Origin: Leucogyrophana mollusca
Taxonomy: Eukaryota; Basidiomycota; Agaricomycetes; Boletales
DNA length: 28,766 bases
NCBI GenBank assembly: GCA_021014945.1
Contig: MU266628.1
Location: 1-28,766 of the forward strand
Direction: 5' to 3'
Below the pieces are notes generated by a model. That model was not told the origin of the DNA. It made no database searches and worked only from the letters and a program-made list of their open reading frames with translations. Made by a program: the position numbers and the translations under genes. The first letter of the stretch is position 1; every line of letters begins with the position of its first letter. Below are positions 9,999 to 18,068 of this stretch, piece by piece.

Positions 9999-10484
9999 GA
10001 CAGTGGTCCAAGCGGTCAGCATCTTCGCGCAGCAAACACTCGCGGTCCTGGAGGGCGGCCCACTCAGCTTTTTTAGTGTTGTTCTGGCGGGTCCAGGAGA
10101 CGGTTAGGTGAGCAGCAGCCTCCTCAAGGGATAACCCGAGGACTTGTGCAATGGCAGATGTAGGATGTAGTAAGCAGGTGTTGATGAGGCTTCACAGAAG
10201 GAGTTGAGCTGCACACCATCCGCTTGCCACAAAGACAATATTCTGTCTTTGCACTTGTGTCTCATTTCACTATAGAAGCCAATCCACTGTGGTGGGTAGA
10301 GCTGGACAGAGGAGAGCAGGTCGAGAGTGTCAGAGGTCTAGGTTGGGTGTTTGGAGTCTTCATGCACATAGATAGATGCCATGTCCCTTAGGGTTAGGTC
10401 CTTACTGCAACAACAACCACCTTTGCCATCTGGGTCGGCATGAGCTCCTTTGGAGCATTTGAGAGCCTTCAGCCAGCCAGCCAT
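9999..10484 (-). pseudogene. DIRS-like gag, N-terminal part
   Basis: On the minus strand a frame opens at ATG 10484-10482 (MAGWLKALKCSKG) and runs to about 10141 with a single TAG near 10341-10339. It includes a cysteine cluster (GGCCCSKDLT) and the segment QLYPPQWIGFYSEMRHKCKD. In another frame, 10152-9999 reads IAQVLGLSLEEAAAHL and KKAEWAALQDRE, a helical gag-like segment that reaches the target duplication GACAG and would continue on the other side of the LTR at 9066 in the same frame. The 10152-9999 part is confidently the same gag; that the 10484-10141 part belongs to it rather than to host sequence is inference from adjacency. Confidence 0.55.
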
Positions 10485-10794
10485 AGCCTGTCAGGGCTGT
10501 TCCAGATAGCTCCACTCCACCGCCCTGTCCCTCCCTTTTCTTTCTAACTGATCCCTGCATCTTGTCTTTAGGTACGGCTCTGGGGGTGTTCAGCGGGATG
10601 GAGACGGGGTCTGCCCCATTCCTCCCTTTGCGTCGTCATGGGAATTGAGATGGGGTTTGCCCCGTCCATCCCTTCTCTTCATGGTTGTCTGCTCATGCGG
10701 ATGGAGGTGGGGTTCACCCCGCCCCTCCCTTATCTTTCTCCACAGGGATGGACTCATTCATACCCTGGTTTCTTCCTGAGGCCAGGTCTGCGCC
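10485..10794. repeat. G-rich dispersed repeat, copy 2 (core 10567-10745)
   Basis: From 10567 the sequence TTTAGGTACGGCTCTGGGGG parallels the start of the repeat at 5270 with C/T and G/A differences. Three diverged units follow with GATGGAGACGGGGT, GAGATGGGGTTTGCCCCG and GATGGAGGTGGGGTTCACCCCG. The copy is in the same orientation as copy 1 and lies just outside the 5' end of the DIRS-like element. No gene is supported here. Confidence 0.7.
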
Positions 10795-11047
10795 TAGGCG
10801 AGTGTCTTGCCCCCTCAATTCACTGACTGATGTTTCCTTGCAGATTATATATTGTCATTTCCCCTCACGTTAACAAATAGGTGGGTGTCTTGCCCCCCCC
10901 AACTCACTGACTGATGTTTCCTTGCAGATTATATATCGTCATTTTTCCTCACCATCAATGCATAGGCGAGTGTCTTGCCTCCTCAATTCACTGACTGACA
11001 CTTCCTTGCAGATTTATATATTGTCATTCCTCCTCACCGTTAACATC
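10795..11047 (+). repeat. Three-unit tandem repeat of about 84 bp with a repeated 3' splice-site-like segment
   Basis: Units begin at 10795, 10878 and 10963 with TAGGYGRGTGTCTTGCC. Each contains CACTGACTGA followed by the pyrimidine-rich TTCCTTGCAG and then ATTATATA. CTGAC plus TTCCTTGCAG fits a fungal branch site and AG acceptor, so each unit looks like the 3' end of an intron. The units have diverged by about 10 percent, so the triplication is not brand-new. Confidence 0.8.
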
Positions 11048-11839
11048 CAGCTATTCGGCACAAACAGGTAAGCCTCCTGTTGGGGCCGCACACTAACACT
11101 GACTTTTCCAGATATGTATCACATGCATTCACGATAGCGATAGCCTTCATTCATGTCTCTGGTTGTTTTTTTTCTTCTTTCCAGTCTTGGCACACTTTTT
11201 TTCATTTTCTCTGGACGCTTCCCTTTGTACTGTAGCATCATTGGAGTTGGATGTATTCAATGAAGACAATTACCTTAGTTCTTTTTTACTTTAGCTTTTG
11301 AGTGATCTCATATTAAGTAGTCACTGCAGCCTCCTCTGTATCATCAGTTTAGTACCCGGTCTCTTGCTCACTGCACCATATCATCTGTGTGGCCGAGCCT
11401 GTATTGCTAATGACTCCAGTGGGACCTCTGTAGCTGCCAGTACATCAGTCCTATTCAATTGGTTGAATGGCTTCCTCCAGCCAATGTTGTTATTACACCC
11501 TGGCTAATACAGTTAGACTTACATTGTACATAAGCGGTATGTCCCGCCTAGACCTGTTAATACCTGAAATGGGCATATTGGACGATGGACTTATTTGATC
11601 TGATTAGTTGTAATACAGTTTTGGGTGTCAAGCAAAGTTCAGACACTGTGGAAAATTTCAAAGTCATTGTCGCCGAAGAAGGGCACGCCTTCACCTGCAA
11701 CTGACCATTATCCTGCTACATGTCGGACTTGCTTATTGATCAGATTCATCACCGACTCCGGGTGGTCCTACAGGAACATTGCATTGTGCCAGTACTGGAT
11801 CATACTGGTTGAATTGGTCAGCCGCAGGCGCTACAAAAT
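11048..11839. other. Non-coding or unresolved upstream region of the TET/JBP-like relic
   Basis: An intron-like block with GTAAGC near 11069, CTAAC, and TTTTCCAG ending near 11112 follows the tandem repeat. Beyond that I find no frame I can support; short plus-strand frames at 11298-11507 and 11625-11843 could be decayed exons of the gene downstream, but no motif proves it. Confidence 0.35.
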
Positions 11840-13104
11840 ATGAAGTGTGTGAACATTTGTTCTAGCTGTCTCTCCACCCTTCTGATCGGACTGTTTAGTG
11901 CCCAGATATGGAGTAGCCTCGAAGCCATCAAGCATAGAATAGACACCTTAAATGACACAAAGCCAGTCAAAACAGATGCTGCAATACCAGTCACTGAAGA
12001 CGAACTTCAAAGAGCGGTGATTTCAATGGCATATGCCCTCAAGAATTCATATTGGGGGTTATTCTATGTTTATATTGTCACTGGCTAAAAATTGGCAGAT
12101 GAAGCTCATTGGGACCTGGATTGGTACATTGACAATGCTAAGCTTTCAAGGCCAAGCACTGGGGACAATCCATCTCAAAGCGATAGACAGCTCGAAGCTT
12201 ATTTCCCGAGGGCTGATTGGGGTACTAGCAGCCGCCCTGCAACATTGACGGATGCATTTGGTCAGATATTAGTATAGCATTTACCCGACATTCTTTACAA
12301 GGCCAGGGTGGTAAGCACTTGCTGTGGGTGCATTTCCGCTCAACTAAAACAGATTTCCAGCTTCAAGAGCACGTCGAACATGATCACATCAAAGCTGCAA
12401 CCCAGACTTGACTCTATTTGTGCCAAAGCTACCTGCAGCAATGCCATGTTGTGGCACTTTCAAGGGTTTATGGTGCCTCAGAATGGAGGGGTATTTGGGG
12501 CAGGAAAGCTCACCTTCTCACCTGGATATTTCATGCAGAGGCGTCAGGTGAGTGTGATGCTGATGTCTTGTCCTGACTCCAAACTTCTGACCAGGCCTCT
12601 TAGCGTCTTGTGGACCCTATTGTGGTGTCATCCGATATGAAGAGCAAAGGAGGCCAGACATGGTTACGTCAGATGGCAGAGAGTGAAATGCTACTCAATG
12701 CAATCACGGCTGCAGTCCATCCGGGCCCTTATTGTGCCGGTAGACAGGCTCTGTTGTGGCTGGATCCAATAAGTCCAGACTCTGCCCCTTGGCCCTCCGT
12801 ATTTTCCGGCATGGAAGTAATATCGAATCAGGTGACCCCCAGTCATTGAGATGTGGGAGGGTCATCAACATTCTATGACCTTCTGGTTGGTTTGGGCCAG
12901 GCACATGATGCCATTCTGACCCTTCCAGATGTCCAAGGAGAACTCCGGTATTCCCCAGGGACCGTGGTGGCTTTGACAGGGCGAGTTCTCCTACATGAAG
13001 TGGCGGAATGGAATGATGGGGAAAGGTATTGCCTGGCCCATTTCATGAGGGACAATATCCTCAACCGCCTGGGTGTACAGTGTCCTGTCCTCCCTGACCT
13101 TTGA
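11840..13104 (+). pseudogene. TET/JBP-like 2-oxoglutarate/Fe(II) dioxygenase pseudogene
   Basis: Intact members are predicted to oxidise 5-methyl groups on DNA bases using Fe(II) and 2-oxoglutarate. Recognisable segments run in order: LDWYIDNAKL (about 12125), TLTDAFGQILV before a TAG where a Trp would be expected (12275-12277), LTFSPGYFMQ (about 12510), then a clear intron at 12548-12594 (GTGAGT..CTGAC..CCAG), and a TAG at 12601-12603. The catalytic core follows: WPSVFSGMEVISNQVTPSH, then TGA (12847-12849), then DVGG. The His and Asp on either side of the stop form the HxD iron-binding motif. Downstream are FYDLLVGLGQAHDAILTLPD, YSPGTVVALTGRVLLHEVAEW with the second His (12994-12996), and GERYCLAHFMRDN with the Arg (13024-13026) that would bind 2-oxoglutarate. 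The stop is after LPDL at 13104. At least three stops make it a pseudogene. Family call rests on the double-psi core order; the 5' boundary is a guess. Confidence 0.72.
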
Positions 13105-13470
13105 TATTATCTTGAAGTCCTTGGACAGAAGCAACCTTCCCGAAAGAGAAGGAGGCTTTAGTGTTAAAAACCTAGATTAGCTGTCACTCATCAGTAGTTT
13201 TAGCATGTCTAGGGGTTACATGTTAAAAATCTAGATTAGCTGTCACTCATCAATAGTTTTAGCACTTCTAGGAGTTCTGTGTTAAAAATCTAAATTAGCT
13301 TTCATCTGAGATCCAGTAACAAGTGGGGTTTTTGCTGTGTTGTTGGAGGATCGAAATATGGTCTGGTCTGACTTACTGCCCGCTAAATGTCATTGTAGAC
13401 TTGCATTCAGGTCTTCCCCTCCTCTCACCCTACCCCTTCCTCCTCCTCCCCCAAGCCCTGCCTACCCTCC
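13105..13470. other. Spacer with a three-copy 59-bp tandem repeat
   Basis: Between the dioxygenase relic and the next coding remnant nothing codes convincingly. The main structure is the 59-bp tandem repeat at 13162-13305. A CT-rich tract at about 13413-13460 precedes the ATG at 13471. Confidence 0.5.
13162..13305. repeat. Tandem repeat, period 59 bp, about 2.4 copies
   Basis: TGTTAAAAA..CTAGATTAGCTGTCA starts at 13162, 13221 and 13280. The first two units share CATCARTAGTTTTAGCA and TCTAGGRGTT; the third is cut short after about 25 bases and has one CTAGATT to CTAAATT change. The unit is AT-rich and non-coding. Confidence 0.85.
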
Positions 13471-13790
13471 ATGGCAAGGGTGGCTACTGTTATCACCTGC
13501 AAGCGTCTCCCAAAAAAATCCAGGGAGAAGACGTCCTCTGTCCGCCGTTCCATTGACCATGTCTACACATTCCAAGAGTCTACTACAAGAAGGGGGAAGA
13601 AAACTGTGGTTGCTCAGGAGGAACTGGACTCTGACGATTCTGAGCCCCAATATTGAAGGAAGCGGTCCCATGTTACCTCAGCCAGCAGTGCTGCCAATGC
13701 TTCAGATCAAACTTTCCGCGAGGAATATGGCGACTTCACAGGGTTTCAAGAGCAGACAAGTCAAAAGACTAAGGTACTGTTCTTGGTAAA
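13471..13790 (+). pseudogene. Possible N-terminal remnant of a KDZ-type transposase gene
   Basis: A frame opens with MARVATVITCKRLPKKSREK and carries a basic head followed by SIDHVYTFQESTTRRGKKT and an acidic DSDDSEP, then meets a TGA at 13654. After the stop the same frame continues with SHVTSASSAAN and EEYGDFTGFQEQ to about 13790. The basic head, Tyr/Thr/Gly-rich linker and acidic stretch are like the start of Agaricomycete KDZ transposases, which are known to sit beside TET/JBP genes. No catalytic KDZ residues are present, so this is a remnant at best. Alternatively it is a host gene fragment. Confidence 0.4.
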
Positions 13791-14024
13791 TCCCATCTGA
13801 GTGCCCACAAGCTCCAGTGCTTCACCATATTCAGCCTGAACTTCATTGAAGGGGCTGGATAAGTTGATGGGGAGATTCTGGAGACTTTGTGGACCCCTTT
13901 CAACAAAATTTCGTCCACTACTAGATCAATGAGTTAGGCACATAGGAGAGAGCCACATGAGGGATTCAAATTGGAAGAAGTTGGTTGACATCAGTGGGTT
14001 TGATTTCTCATTCTGTCCCTATCC

Positions 14025-14251
14025 ATGTTAACCAATATCGGCCAGCTAATGCTCTCTCATAAATTTGCTCATGCTACCAAGGGCCTCAAAGAGACTAAGG
14101 AGCCCTATCTCCTCCTCACAGCATCTTTGGATACCGGCGATATAGAAAAATGGACCGCTGAAGAGAAGCAGGCGACTGACCAACGTGGTGATGCTTTGGA
14201 TATCTACCAGTTAACACCTTACACATTTTTAAATACCCAAAAAAGTTGGAA
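14025..14251 (+). pseudogene. Coding remnant, possibly from the same KDZ-type element
   Basis: The frame contains SHKFAHATKGLKETKEPYLL, then DIEKWTAEEKQATDQRGDALD and ends abruptly near FLNTQKSWNS where the gypsy gag begins. A segment of this sort (an Trp-containing helix, then GDALDIY) is what I expect in proteins accompanying KDZ transposons, but the match is by general resemblance only. About 230 bp of stop-rich sequence separates it from the 13471-13790 piece. Confidence 0.3.
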
Positions 14252-15897
14252 TTCAATGGCTACTAGCACAGTAACCGCTCGAGTAACCACTCGGAGCCAA
14301 CAGGGCACCCCAGAAGCGCCCGATGGTGATTCTCCCGAATCCGGGGGAATCCCTACCATCCCTATGGTCCCTGTTGAAGCAGCGGGTACCAGGTGGATGG
14401 AGCGTAGCGCTAGCACTACGCCTGGAGAAAATCATGGGGTGAACCTGTATGTGCACCAGGCAGGCCGCATTGCGACCCTGTGTGCCCAATTATGCAAGCA
14501 ACGCGTGAAGCAGATGCAAGCACGACCGATCACTCGGATCAGCCTGTGCAAATGGTGCAAGGCACCGAAGACGAGGGCAACGACCTATATGGTCAAGTCG
14601 CCCACAAAGATAACACACTGCGCATGCACACCCCCCTCGGGATGAGCACTGCGCAATGGGGCCCCAAGGACGAGGCCGACTCCTCCGATGAAGGGGAGGA
14701 GTATTTAATAAATGTGCTGGTAAACCGACGTGATGAACAGCGAGCTCACCCAAGGAACGCATGAGGCGCAGTAGCGCCTTCAGAGAATTCCCCGAGGGGA
14801 ACCAATTCTCTACTCCTGGACCCAATGGGTACCAGGAGATGGAATTGCAAAGCTATTGCACCCTCATTCAAGAGCGCGTAGGTGGTCCTTGAGAGGACGT
14901 ACCTGAAATAAAGGGCATAAAGCCCACTGCGCCGCCTGCATACGACGGCACGGATGGCATTGAAAAGTGGGAAGCTTGGTTGCTGCCCCACTTGTGATGG
15001 TTGCACCTTAGCCACGCGGTCGGCGACGAGTATGATGCTAGGCGCATCGACTTCTTAGGGATGAACCTGACTGGGCTGGCCCAGGACTGGTTCTCTCAGG
15101 AAGTAGAATCCCCCTCAAGGGAGATTTGGCACTGGACGTACGAAGACGTCCTGTGCGCACTTTACAAGCGCTTCATCACGGAAGCAACGGCCCAAAGGGC
15201 CACAGACCAATTCCTCGCGACACAGTACTCGCGTAGTCGAGGAGCACAAGCATTTTATAACGACTTGCAGCGCAGAGCCGTGAGAATGGTCCAATGCCCC
15301 AATGGTTATACCATGCATAGGCGTTTCCTCAATGGACTCCCCCACAATCTTGTGGAGGACGTGCTGAAATCCCAAGGGATTTCGGCTGAGTACTCCACCG
15401 TGGATGAGATACTTAACCAGGTGAGGAGTATGGAAGGTGCCCTACAGTTCGTAGAGCACCATCAACGTCAGATAACGATGACGAGGCAGAGTGGATACAC
15501 TCAACCCTCATTGTCCTCCGGCCCCAAGGGGCATGGATCCTCTGAGAAGAGGAATGATGCATCCTGTGAGGGACACCGAAGGTTCAAGATCGTCAGGCGT
15601 GGTGATCGAGGCGAGCGCCCCCGAAACGAGGGGTGCTTGACGAATAACCATTCGGGCCCTGCTGGATTGCCAAGGGGCGGTAACCAGCAGAGGCCATACA
15701 ATAAAGGTAAGCAGCCTACCAAGGCTGCTGACCACAAATATGGTAGCAATAAGCACACCCACTTGACGTGCTTCATCTGCCACAAGGCTGGGCACATCGC
15801 GCCCAACTGCCCTACCAAACAGCTGGGCCAGCAGCGACTGTTTGCTGCTCAAGTTGTCGAGGACGACAAAAACCTTCATGCCGATGGTGATAAGATG
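14252..15897 (+). pseudogene. Ty3/gypsy gag, 5' part frameshifted, with zinc knuckle
   Basis: Structural protein of a gypsy element. A head rich in Thr, Pro and acidic residues (from MATSTVTARV at 14255) changes frame near 14480. The capsid domain starts at about 14920 (TAPPAYDGTDGIEKWEAW), is broken by TGA at 14995-14997 where the family has Arg, and then is open: WLHLSHAVGDEYDARRIDF, LTGLAQDWFSQEV, DVLCALYKRFI, QFLATQYSRSRGAQAFYNDL and RRFLNGLPHNLV, which is a typical retrotransposon gag capsid. A basic linker (EKRNDASCEGHRRFK; RGGNQQRP) leads to the CCHC knuckle CFICHKAGHIAPNC at about 15772-15813, a nucleic-acid-binding motif. The end, FAAQVVEDD, runs straight into RT thumb sequence with no protease in between. 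No 5' LTR is visible, so the element is truncated on the left at or near 14252. Confidence 0.85.
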
Positions 15898-16789
15898 GCC
15901 CGGATAGGGGAGTGGTGGACGCCGTGCTCGTATCACGATATTCAAAATTTCCTAGGACTCGTTGAATATCTGGCACAGTTCATGCCGGATGTCTCGGACT
16001 ACACGAGTCCGCTGTCAGGAATGATGAAGATCAGACATCCGTTCCATTGGCGCCCAATACACCAACGGTGCTTGGACACCATCAAGCTCCTAGCTTGCAA
16101 GGCTCCGATATTGAAGCCCATAGACCCCAGATGGTTAAGACCCATCTGGTTGATTTGTGACGCTTCTATCTCTGGGATAGGAGCCCTGTACGGCCATTCT
16201 CAGACGCACAGCATCACTATGCTGTGCACAAGAGGGAGGCGTTAGCCATCCTCAAAGCCCTCCTCAAGTGGGAGGACAAGCTTCTTGGGTATAAGTTCCG
16301 TATAGTTATGGATCATAAAGCCCTCGAGTGCTTCAAGACTCAGAAGAAGCTATCGAGTCATCAGACTTGATGGATGGAGTACTTCGCTCGCTTCGACACA
16401 GACATTGTCTACGTCAAGAGCGAAGAAAACATCGTAGCAATGCCCTGTCTTGATACTTCGAGAATGACACTCCTGAGGACAGGTGCCCCCCTCACGAGGT
16501 TGCGAGTGCAGATGTGCGCCTGGATCCCGAAGGGGATGACCTCCCGTTTGGGAGGATGGTCGAGCTTAGAGCTCAACGAGTAGAAGATACCACCCGGCGC
16601 ACGTCTCAATGCCTTCGCAAGAAGATTGAGCCATGCCAGGTGGAGGCCGCTGAAATGGCAGCCCACGCCGAAGCAGGTAGAGAAGAGACGTCATTGTCCC
16701 AGGACGATGACGATCCCATTCTACTTGAGTCAGCGGGAGATGGGTTGCCTCTTAGGCAGCACGTTGAAAAGACGGATAAGTTCCTGCGC
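15880..16789 (+). pseudogene. Ty3/gypsy RT C-terminus and RNase H remnant fused to gag by deletion
   Basis: Immediately after the gag comes DGDKMARIGEWWTPCSYHDI, then FLGLVEYLAQFMPD, which belongs to the thumb/connection of a gypsy RT; the fingers and palm with the catalytic YxDD box are missing, as is the protease. RNase H starts with LICDASISGIGALYG (first Asp), loses the frame near 16195-16250 and resumes with ALAILKALLKWEDKLLGYKF (catalytic Glu) and VMDHKALECF (Asp). A TGA at 16368-16370 lies inside SSHQT-stop-WMEYFARF, where Arg is expected. After another frame change near 16440 an acidic linker runs to KTDKFLR, whose stop codon TGA is formed by the first bases of the LTR. No integrase follows. 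It is a deletion derivative that could move only with help from another element, and probably not now. Confidence 0.8.
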
Positions 16790-17712
16790 TGACCTACACG
16801 AAAACTGTTTCGTGTAAGTACATGAGAAAAAGGACGATATGCCACAAAAGTGTACAGTAGCAATGAGAAGAATCCAGAGTATGTGATTTCCAAGTTTTAT
16901 GACTTTCCAACTACCGGTTACTGAGATAAAGGCATATGGAAATTATTGCCCATCTGGTGGTTTGAACATGCAGCCACTGGAAGCAAGGGCATAACCAGCC
17001 TAGAGTCACATGACCACACAGCCACCGTTGGTCACATGACTAATCAGTGGAAGGAGAGCAAAAGCACAGCCAGCCCACAATCACATGACTGCACAGCCAC
17101 CTTCTGGTCACATGACCAAACAGTGAGGAGACTGTAGCATCATGCTGAACGGATGTTCCTCCCCTGATACTCTCAGGGAAGATCCTGTAGACCATCCCCA
17201 ATCTTCCTGGATACGTTGGACGGGATTCCATACAAGAATATCTCTCGTCAACGCTCCTGCAAGATTTGCTCTGCCAACACAACTTACTCAGCACGTGAAG
17301 CGACTTACTAAGTGGATTATAAACCAGGCTTACAAACCGGCTTATGAATCAACTTTGGGTACAAAAGTCAACAGGGCTGTGCATTATTTCAAATAAATAT
17401 GACATTTTAGGTAGCAATCATATCTCTTTAGCTACAATCCTGTAGTCTTTGGTACAAACTGCTGGAGGGTATATCCTTAAAGCCCCTATCCCGAAAGGTA
17501 TATAAGGAGGCCTGAGTTGACCCCAAAATCATCAGAGATTTCCCAGACAGAGTGAGATTTTCAACCCACGAATTTCTCTCTCCCAAATCTTCCAGCAGGG
17601 AAGTCACCAAGGACATCCTCCCCTGTAACTCTTTAGCCCTTGCAATTACAGGGAGTGTCACCTCCAACTGATCATTAACAACGAACTGAGAGTCCACTGA
17701 GTGAGTCCTACA
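16790..17712 (+). mobile_element. Gypsy-family LTR (923 bp), right end tentative
   Basis: It starts TGACCTACACGAAAACTG, opening with a perfect 9-bp hairpin TACACGAAA/TTTCGTGTA, the same start as the solo LTR at 9067. The tentative end is CCTACA at 17707-17712, giving TG..CA termini. Inside are four TCACATGAC motifs (17006, 17032, 17081, 17108), an AATAAA at about 17392 and a TATATAAGG at about 17499, plausible U3/R signals. The base before it (TGCGC) and after it (GCATC) do not match, so either it is the 3' LTR of the element at 14252 or a separate insertion whose right flank was lost. Confidence 0.65.
17499..17507 (+). promoter_or_regulatory. TATA-box-like element in LTR
   Basis: TATATAAGG at 17499-17507 follows a G+C-moderate stretch and lies about 210 bp before the proposed LTR end, a fitting position for the start of R. 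No other LTR promoter was needed to explain it; function is inferred. Confidence 0.45.
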
Positions 17713-18068
17713 GCATCGGTAAGTCTGACTGGCACTCGTCACTGTCCTGTCATCGCACCTGGCGACGTCAAGACCTCTCTGCTCACTGTCATCGGCGACG
17801 TTGAGCACTCTTCGTTGGAACTTCGTCTGAGTGCCGTAGAGACCTTAGCTGGTTACGTTCTACGCATTCTCGAGAGCATCTCCTCATCGCGCCTGGCGAC
17901 GTCAAGAGCTGTTTAGGCTTGTCACGGTGGATAGGTCACCCCGAGCAAGACGAGACAGGACAGTGATGGTTGGATTGTGTGTTGTACTCGTGCGAACATG
18001 CTACATGACTACCTCGGAAGCCTCCGACGACCCTCCAAGACCTCTAAGACCCCAGACACCTCGTCCTG
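17713..18068. other. Junction region between LTR and minus-strand gypsy element, with an imperfect repeat
   Basis: No gene is supported. The motif CATCGCRCCTGGCGACGTCA occurs at about 17752 and again at about 17886, and a shortened CATCGGCGACGTT lies between. Base composition with frequent CG matches the minus-strand gypsy element rather than the LTR to the left, so I read this as that element's 3' non-coding end or a truncated LTR. Terminal motifs are not identifiable. Confidence 0.4.

Larger units (their letters stand above)
5754..10484 (-). mobile_element. Decayed DIRS-like tyrosine-recombinase retrotransposon
   Basis: Read on the minus strand the block contains, in order, a gag-like region, a reverse transcriptase, an RNase H and a tyrosine recombinase. 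This order and the use of a tyrosine recombinase instead of a DDE integrase define the DIRS/Ngaro order of retrotransposons. The element is interrupted at 9067-9998 by a solo LTR and carries many frameshifts, so it is inactive. Element ends are not proven; the coding parts run from about 10484 to 5754, and related direct repeats at 5270 and 10567 may mark the outer ends. The internal sequence is G+C-rich compared with the AT-rich LTR inside it. Confidence 0.8.

Noticed and set aside
16785..17717. Target duplication around the LTR at 16790
   Set aside because: The flanks TGCGC and GCATC do not match, so there is no evidence for a simple solo insertion at this place.
17713..18068. Complete 3' LTR of the minus-strand gypsy element
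   Set aside because: The composition fits, but I found neither TG..CA ends, nor a polypurine tract, nor a second copy in the window, so I left it unassigned.
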